NCBI GenBank assembly: GCA_023230665.1 | Contig: JALNWY010000099.1 | Coordinates: forward strand, 1-10,775 | DNA from: Deltaproteobacteria bacterium | Lineage (GTDB): Bacteria > Desulfobacterota > Desulfomonilia > UBA1062 | DNA length: 10,775 bases | Direction: 5' to 3' | In this document: positions 8,003 through 10,775 of the stretch, in pieces | How the letters are laid out: each line of letters starts with the position of its first letter | Numbering within the stretch: position 1 is the stretch's first letter | The notes under the pieces: generated by a model | Database searches by the model: none | What the model saw: only the letters and a program-made list of their open reading frames with translations | Told to the model about the DNA's origin: nothing | Made by a program: the position numbers and the translations under genes

Positions 8003-8029
8003 CAGGTCTTTTTCCGAAAGATCTGAAAA
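7999..8029 (+). promoter_or_regulatory. 13-bp stem-loop overlapping the preceding T-run
   Basis: The arms TTTTCAGGTCTTT (7999-8011) and AAAGATCTGAAAA (8017-8029) pair over 13 positions with one G-T wobble and a five-base loop. Because it recruits the T-run of the preceding hairpin, the two could act in an attenuator-like way. It ends two bases before an ATG at 8031, which argues that translation starts further downstream. Confidence 0.35.
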
Positions 8030-8126
8030 TATGACAGATTATACTCAAAAGAGCCATTTATCACTTGACATAATGAGATTTTTCCAGCACAAGGGAAAAA
8101 ACTTACGGTGTTATTCTAATCTTATA

Positions 8127-9326
8127 ATGAGAAGGCCTATTGGGGCGTTAATTACTATACTGGTGCTGTATATCTTCTGTATCCCGGGGCATCTATGCGC
8201 CGCGACCCTGGAGATCTCCTGGAATCACAACACGGAAAGCGATCTGAAGGGCTACCGGGTGTATTACGGAATCCTCCCGGGCAGCTATCAGTGCGCCCTC
8301 GATGTCGGCAACACCAACCACGTGATCATTGGCGGTTTTCTCGAAGAGCAGGTCTATTATATCGCAGTCACTGCCTATGATTATGCGGGCAATGAAAGTT
8401 CCTTCTCACGCGAGGTATGTGTTCCCATTCCGCTGAATCGGGGTGGCGGTGTCCTCACCCCCCTCATGGACCGGCTCTTCGGCATTATCGGGCAGGCAGG
8501 CAGCAATCAGGGAATATCCCAATACGATATTCTCGATTTTTCGGCAGCAAGCCCTGCGGATATTGCCGGCTCTGTGGTAACCGTCCGGCTCGGCACCCTC
8601 ACAAGCTCCGGGCCGGGGAGCGATTACGATGCCGGGATGGATGATCCGGCAGGCTATGAGATCCGGGATGTCATCGCCGAGGTGGGCCGGCAGGTGGACT
8701 TGTTTTCTCTCTATCCGAGAGGGATCTACTATTTTCTTCCCCTCACCGAAAATACTGCGGTTATCGAGAACGGATATCTCTCCTGCCAGGAGACGGGTGT
8801 GTACCTCTATCTGGTGGCGGACGACTCCGGTGACCTGGTCCACCTGCTGCGGGTTTCGGCGTTTGACGTTCTCACCCTCTCTTCCGAGTATGTGGACGAC
8901 GGGAGCCTGCTGTTCGAGGACCCGGAGCTTGGCATAACCCTCGAGCTGTCTTCCCTTGCCACGGAAAAAGGGTTTCCCATCGGCATCGGACGGAGCACCA
9001 CCGGGGTCAGCGGCTCTGGCTTCGTGTTCATCGACACCACGCATCTCGTGGAATTTGCCATCGCCCCCTTCGGGCTCGTCCTTTCAGAGCCGGCAGAGGT
9101 GAGGGTGCTCTATGACGGGCCAGGGGATGCTGTTGTGGAGTATTTCGACGAGGGCGGGAAGCAGTGGGTGCCTGTCGAAGACGCCCGGGTTGAGGACGGA
9201 ATGGTGGTCTTCTCGGCCCAGTCTCTGGGGCGCTTCAAGGTCTATCCCGAGTCGGACGCGGCGTTGGAGGGCGATTCCTCCTTGTCTTCATCGGGGGGAT
9301 GCTTTATTTCCGTCTGCGCTCCATGA
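8127..9326 (+). CDS. secreted fibronectin type III domain protein with CFI-like C-terminal tail
   Basis: Exported protein of unknown role, 399 residues from the ATG at 8127. This start gives a clean signal peptide: MRRPIG, a hydrophobic core ALITILVLYIFCI, and a likely cut after GHLCA near residue 25. Residues about 28-100 form an FN3-type domain (SWNHNTESDLKGYRVYYG, then YYIAVTAYDYAGNES). The middle 110-370 is beta-rich and acidic with no family I can name. The end, SSSGGCFISVCAP, resembles the start of the CFI-box C-terminal region found on many secreted deltaproteobacterial proteins, but it stops seven residues after the Cys (Cys392). The frame extends upstream to an ATG at 8031, adding 32 residues before the signal peptide; neither start has a clear Shine-Dalgarno sequence. 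The ATG at 8127 also overlaps a perfect TATAAT (8123-8128), so the start is uncertain. It stands alone between a structured leader and a tRNA gene. Confidence 0.8.
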   Translation: MRRPIGALITILVLYIFCIPGHLCAATLEISWNHNTESDLKGYRVYYGILPGSYQCALDVGNTNHVIIGGFLEEQVYYIAVTAYDYAGNESSFSREVCVPIPLNRGGGVLTPLMDRLFGIIGQAGSNQGISQYDILDFSAASPADIAGSVVTVRLGTLTSSGPGSDYDAGMDDPAGYEIRDVIAEVGRQVDLFSLYPRGIYYFLPLTENTAVIENGYLSCQETGVYLYLVADDSGDLVHLLRVSAFDVLTLSSEYVDDGSLLFEDPELGITLELSSLATEKGFPIGIGRSTTGVSGSGFVFIDTTHLVEFAIAPFGLVLSEPAEVRVLYDGPGDAVVEYFDEGGKQWVPVEDARVEDGMVVFSAQSLGRFKVYPESDAALEGDSSLSSSGGCFISVCAP

Positions 9327-9339
9327 TCGCATGCAATGC

Positions 9340-9368
9340 TTGCAAACCACACAGAGCTCTGATATTGG
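9340..9368 (+). promoter_or_regulatory. candidate tRNA promoter
   Basis: TTGCAA (9340-9345) and TATTGG (9363-9368) are separated by 17 bases and end ten bases before the mature tRNA 5' end. The spacing is right but the -10 element is weak. Confidence 0.3.
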
Positions 9369-9378
9369 AAAAACCACT

Positions 9379-9466
9379 GCCGGAGTGGTGGAACTGGTAG
9401 ACGCGTCGGACTCAAAATCCGAAGTCCCTTGTGGATGTGGGGGTTCAAGTCCCCCCTCCGGCACCA
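9379..9466 (+). tRNA. tRNA-Leu (anticodon CAA)
   Basis: Type II tRNA that reads UUG codons. The acceptor arms GCCGGAG (9379-9385) and CTCCGGC (9456-9462) pair perfectly. The anticodon stem TCGGA/TCCGA encloses the seven-base loop CTCAAAA with CAA at 9413-9415. The long variable arm (about 9423-9438) contains a TCC/GGA stem, and the T arm GGGGG-TTCAAGT-CCCCC is complete. The discriminator is A9463, and CCA is encoded at 9464-9466. A tyrosine recombinase remnant begins 31 bases beyond, so this tRNA is a likely former integration site. Confidence 0.97.
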
Positions 9467-9496
9467 TGAAATTATTAGCTTTTTTCTCTTCAGCAA

Positions 9497-9820
9497 TCAT
9501 TTTTTAAAACCCTGAATTACTGAAAATGTGCCTAAATTGTGCCCATCGTGTGCCTTTGATAACAGCTCGGAGTTGGCCTCATGCATGTTTGAGAGCCTCT
9601 CGCAAGCAAGCCTGATATCATCCTCGCTGGTGATATTGTAGCGGTCAAAGACGTTTCTTGTCTTGTGTCCGGATATCCGCATTGCGACCACTTCAGACAC
9701 TCCGGACCGCACCATATTCCTCACCGCTGTTCTTCTCAGATCATGGAACAAGCGCCCTTCTAGCTTTACCGATGCAATATGGATGAGGGGCATGTCGATG
9801 GCTCTTGTGCCGATGACCAT
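9497..9820 (-). pseudogene. tyrosine recombinase (phage-type integrase), C-terminal remnant
   Basis: Only the last 107 codons of a site-specific recombinase survive. The remnant shows the catalytic HDLRR (His26, Arg29), the second-His region ISGHKT (His52) and the nucleophile Tyr61 in VFDRYNI. The N-terminal DNA-binding part, the first catalytic Arg and the Lys are missing: upstream of residue 1 the frame soon meets a TGA (near 9852) and the resemblance fades before about residue 16. Full-length relatives have about 350-400 residues. The tail (HDGHNLGT) resembles those of other integrases of this group. It lies just beyond the 3' end of tRNA-Leu, the usual place for an integrase of a tRNA-targeting element. 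It is almost certainly inactive. Confidence 0.8.
9527..9554. repeat. three TGTGCC copies at 11-bp period
   Basis: TGTGCC occurs at 9527, 9538 and 9549, exactly 11 bases apart, within the 3' end of the integrase remnant and 60-90 bp from the tRNA 3' end. The phasing puts them on one face of the helix. They could be arm-type recombinase sites, or a coincidence of the encoded AHDGHNLGT peptide. Confidence 0.4.
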
Positions 9821-9831
9821 CTGACTGCTCA

Positions 9832-9876
9832 GATCTGACCAGACAGAACTTCAGAAAGAGGACCACCTGTCAGATC
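9832..9876. repeat. 8-bp inverted repeat, possible mobile-element end
   Basis: GATCTGAC (9832-9839) and GTCAGATC (9869-9876) are exact reverse complements flanking 29 bases. They lie at the break between the integrase and tetR remnants, where coding similarity is lost on both sides. This could be the scar of an insertion element; I cannot name one with confidence. Confidence 0.25.
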
Positions 9877-9895
9877 GGGTCTTAGCCACTACAGA

Positions 9896-10046
9896 TTATA
9901 GAACGACAGATAGTGCCGACATGCCTACGTCCTTAACGATGTCCATCCTGAGTGTTATGGTATCCGTTCTTACTGAAAAGCTCGCAAGCGGACCCGATAA
10001 TTTTTTCTCTGGTTTTCTCTTTTCTTATGTCGGACGTTTTCTTCAT
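9896..10046 (-). pseudogene. TetR-family regulator, frameshifted N-terminal stub
   Basis: The minus strand from the ATG at 10046 encodes MKKTSDIRKEKTREKIIGSA, then CELFSKNGYHNTQ, the usual first helices of a TetR DNA-binding domain. The frame then breaks at about 9947: one extra base (or two lost) separates NTQ from MDIVKDVGMSA, which is the expected continuation through the helix-turn-helix. That second frame ends after LSVVL at a TAA (9896-9898), before the GTFYxHF part. Only about 45 of a normal 190-200 residues remain, without any ligand domain. A GGGAG lies ten bases before the ATG. It follows the plsC remnant by 61 bp on the same strand, so the two may once have formed an operon. Confidence 0.7.
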
Positions 10047-10107
10047 GAATCAATTGCTCCCATAGCCTTATCTAGAGATGGCATGACTCTATCATGATAG
10101 TTCCTTT

Positions 10108-10560
10108 TCAGACAAACTCGGAGCCAACTGTTGAACAACTGCCCATGGGCAACGTTATAGCCCGGTAAACCTCTTCCATAAGGGAATCCACTCTCTGACA
10201 ATGCGGATATATGGGCTTACTGATCACAAGTTTGATAGTCCCCGGCTTTATGATCATCCCTCCCTTCTTGAATGGAGAACGAAGCGAATCGTCCTCCGAC
10301 CTTGTTCCCTCAGGGAAGATGACAATCGAAGTACCTGAACGGATCTTCTCTGCGGCAAAATCGATGCTCTCCATGGCCTTTTTATGGTTTCCTCGGTCTA
10401 TTGATATGTACCCGGTTCTCTTCATTGCAAGTCCTAGAAGAGGTATATGGAAGAGTTCTTTCTTAACAATCCATCTGAACTGAACATCGAGATGACCAAG
10501 AATAGCAAACACATCAAAGAAACTGGAGTAGTTTGCCATATATCCTGGATTCCCGCCGGC
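10108..10560 (-). pseudogene. PlsC-type 1-acylglycerol-3-phosphate acyltransferase remnant
   Basis: Intact relatives are membrane-bound enzymes of about 230-250 residues that acylate lysophosphatidate in phospholipid synthesis. Here the match starts at motif I, ANYSSFFDVFAIL, with Tyr where the catalytic NHx4D motif needs His (a single C-to-T change, CAC to TAC). It continues through FRWIVKKELFHIPLLG, the glycerol-phosphate motif GYISIDRGN, and FPEGTRS. After PFKKGG the sequence jumps directly to MIIKPGTIKLVISKPI, so about 25-35 residues including the VPIVPV motif are missing, in frame, near 10255-10260. The N-terminal membrane part is gone: the frame opens directly after the stop codon of the transposase fragment. 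The ATG at 10539 is internal to the family and not a true start. Three separate defects make this non-functional. Confidence 0.8.
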
Positions 10561-10775
10561 TCATAACGATGAGGGGGGATCGACACCGAGGATGGTGTAG
10601 AGTTCCTGTTGTTTCTTGGTGATTTCTCCGACACGCAAGTCCTTTCCGGGCCTGCCGAAGCATTCAATCACATCGAGTTGATCCAGCAAGCCTTGAAGCG
10701 TGTACGTGCCGAACAGGTTGTTCTTTTGCATCGCCTTTTTGATGCAGGATAAATAGATCAGCGCCACGAACTGCA
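10561..10775 (-). mobile_element. C-terminal end of an IS4-superfamily (IS1634-like) transposase, cut by the window edge
   Basis: The minus frame is open from the right edge of the window to a TGA at 10561-10563 and gives about 71 residues. Key parts are FVALIYLSCIKKAMQ, YTLQGLLDQLDVIECF and VGEITKKQQELYTILGV, which I recognise as the typical end of IS1634-like transposases. The apparent first codon at 10767 is a GTG inside the gene. The DDE catalytic residues would lie outside the window. The element end must fall within the few bases beyond the stop, because plsC similarity resumes by about 10545; no terminal repeat can be defined without the other end. Its insertion probably removed the 5' part of plsC. 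Confidence 0.65.

Noticed and set aside
9242..9500. Minus-strand frames across tRNA-Leu (including one with PEGGLEPPHPQGTSDFESDA)
   Set aside because: This is the familiar spurious protein produced by translating the complement of a tRNA-Leu gene; the tRNA itself is complete.
9921..10097. 58-codon plus-strand open frame with hydrophobic stretches
   Set aside because: It is the complement of the TetR remnant, which explains the sequence better. There is no ribosome site or family match.
1..10775. CRISPR array, toxin-antitoxin pair or phage-defence cassette
   Set aside because: There are no regularly spaced repeats and no recognisable nuclease, helicase or toxin genes. The decayed right part contains only integrase, TetR, PlsC and transposase fragments.

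Overview
The window reads as chromosomal DNA from a GC-rich Gram-negative bacterium, probably an anaerobic or microaerophilic member of the Desulfobacterota/Deltaproteobacteria. This is an inference from three things: the radical SAM + DUF2344 fusion protein, a secreted fibronectin-III-type protein ending in a CFI-like box, and the style of the integrase remnant. No rRNA or other firm taxonomic marker is present.

Left part (1-7739), ordinary and intact. A short open frame runs in from the left edge (1-144, uncertain). On the minus strand, in transcription order, come an SlyD-like FKBP prolyl isomerase (6031-5600), a B12-binding-type radical SAM protein fused to DUF2344 (5252-2913) and a Cu(I)-exporting P1B-type ATPase with a YHS domain and two HMBD Cys/His modules (2784-307). 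Divergent from the FKBP gene, on the plus strand, is an FGGY-family carbohydrate kinase (6180-7739). It ends at a 28-bp perfect palindrome that looks like its terminator. The isomerase and kinase share a 148-bp promoter region.

Middle (7740-9466). A roughly 290-bp gene-free stretch holds three successive inverted-repeat structures. It leads into a secreted FN3-type protein (8127-9326) that ends in a glycine/cysteine tail. A complete type II tRNA-Leu(CAA) with encoded CCA follows (9379-9466).

Right part (9467-10775), visibly less GC-rich and a gene graveyard. Directly beyond the 3' end of the tRNA, all on the minus strand, lie the C-terminal third of a tyrosine recombinase, a frameshifted N-terminal stub of a TetR-type regulator, a truncated and internally deleted PlsC-type acyltransferase, and the C-terminal end of an IS4-superfamily (IS1634-like) transposase cut by the window edge. 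The layout suggests an old integration site at the tRNA followed by IS-driven decay.

I see no convincing new multi-gene system. The points most worth a second look are the structured leader and C-terminal tail of the FN3 protein, the structured intergenic region at 5410-5535, and the decayed island with its hidden tetR remnant.
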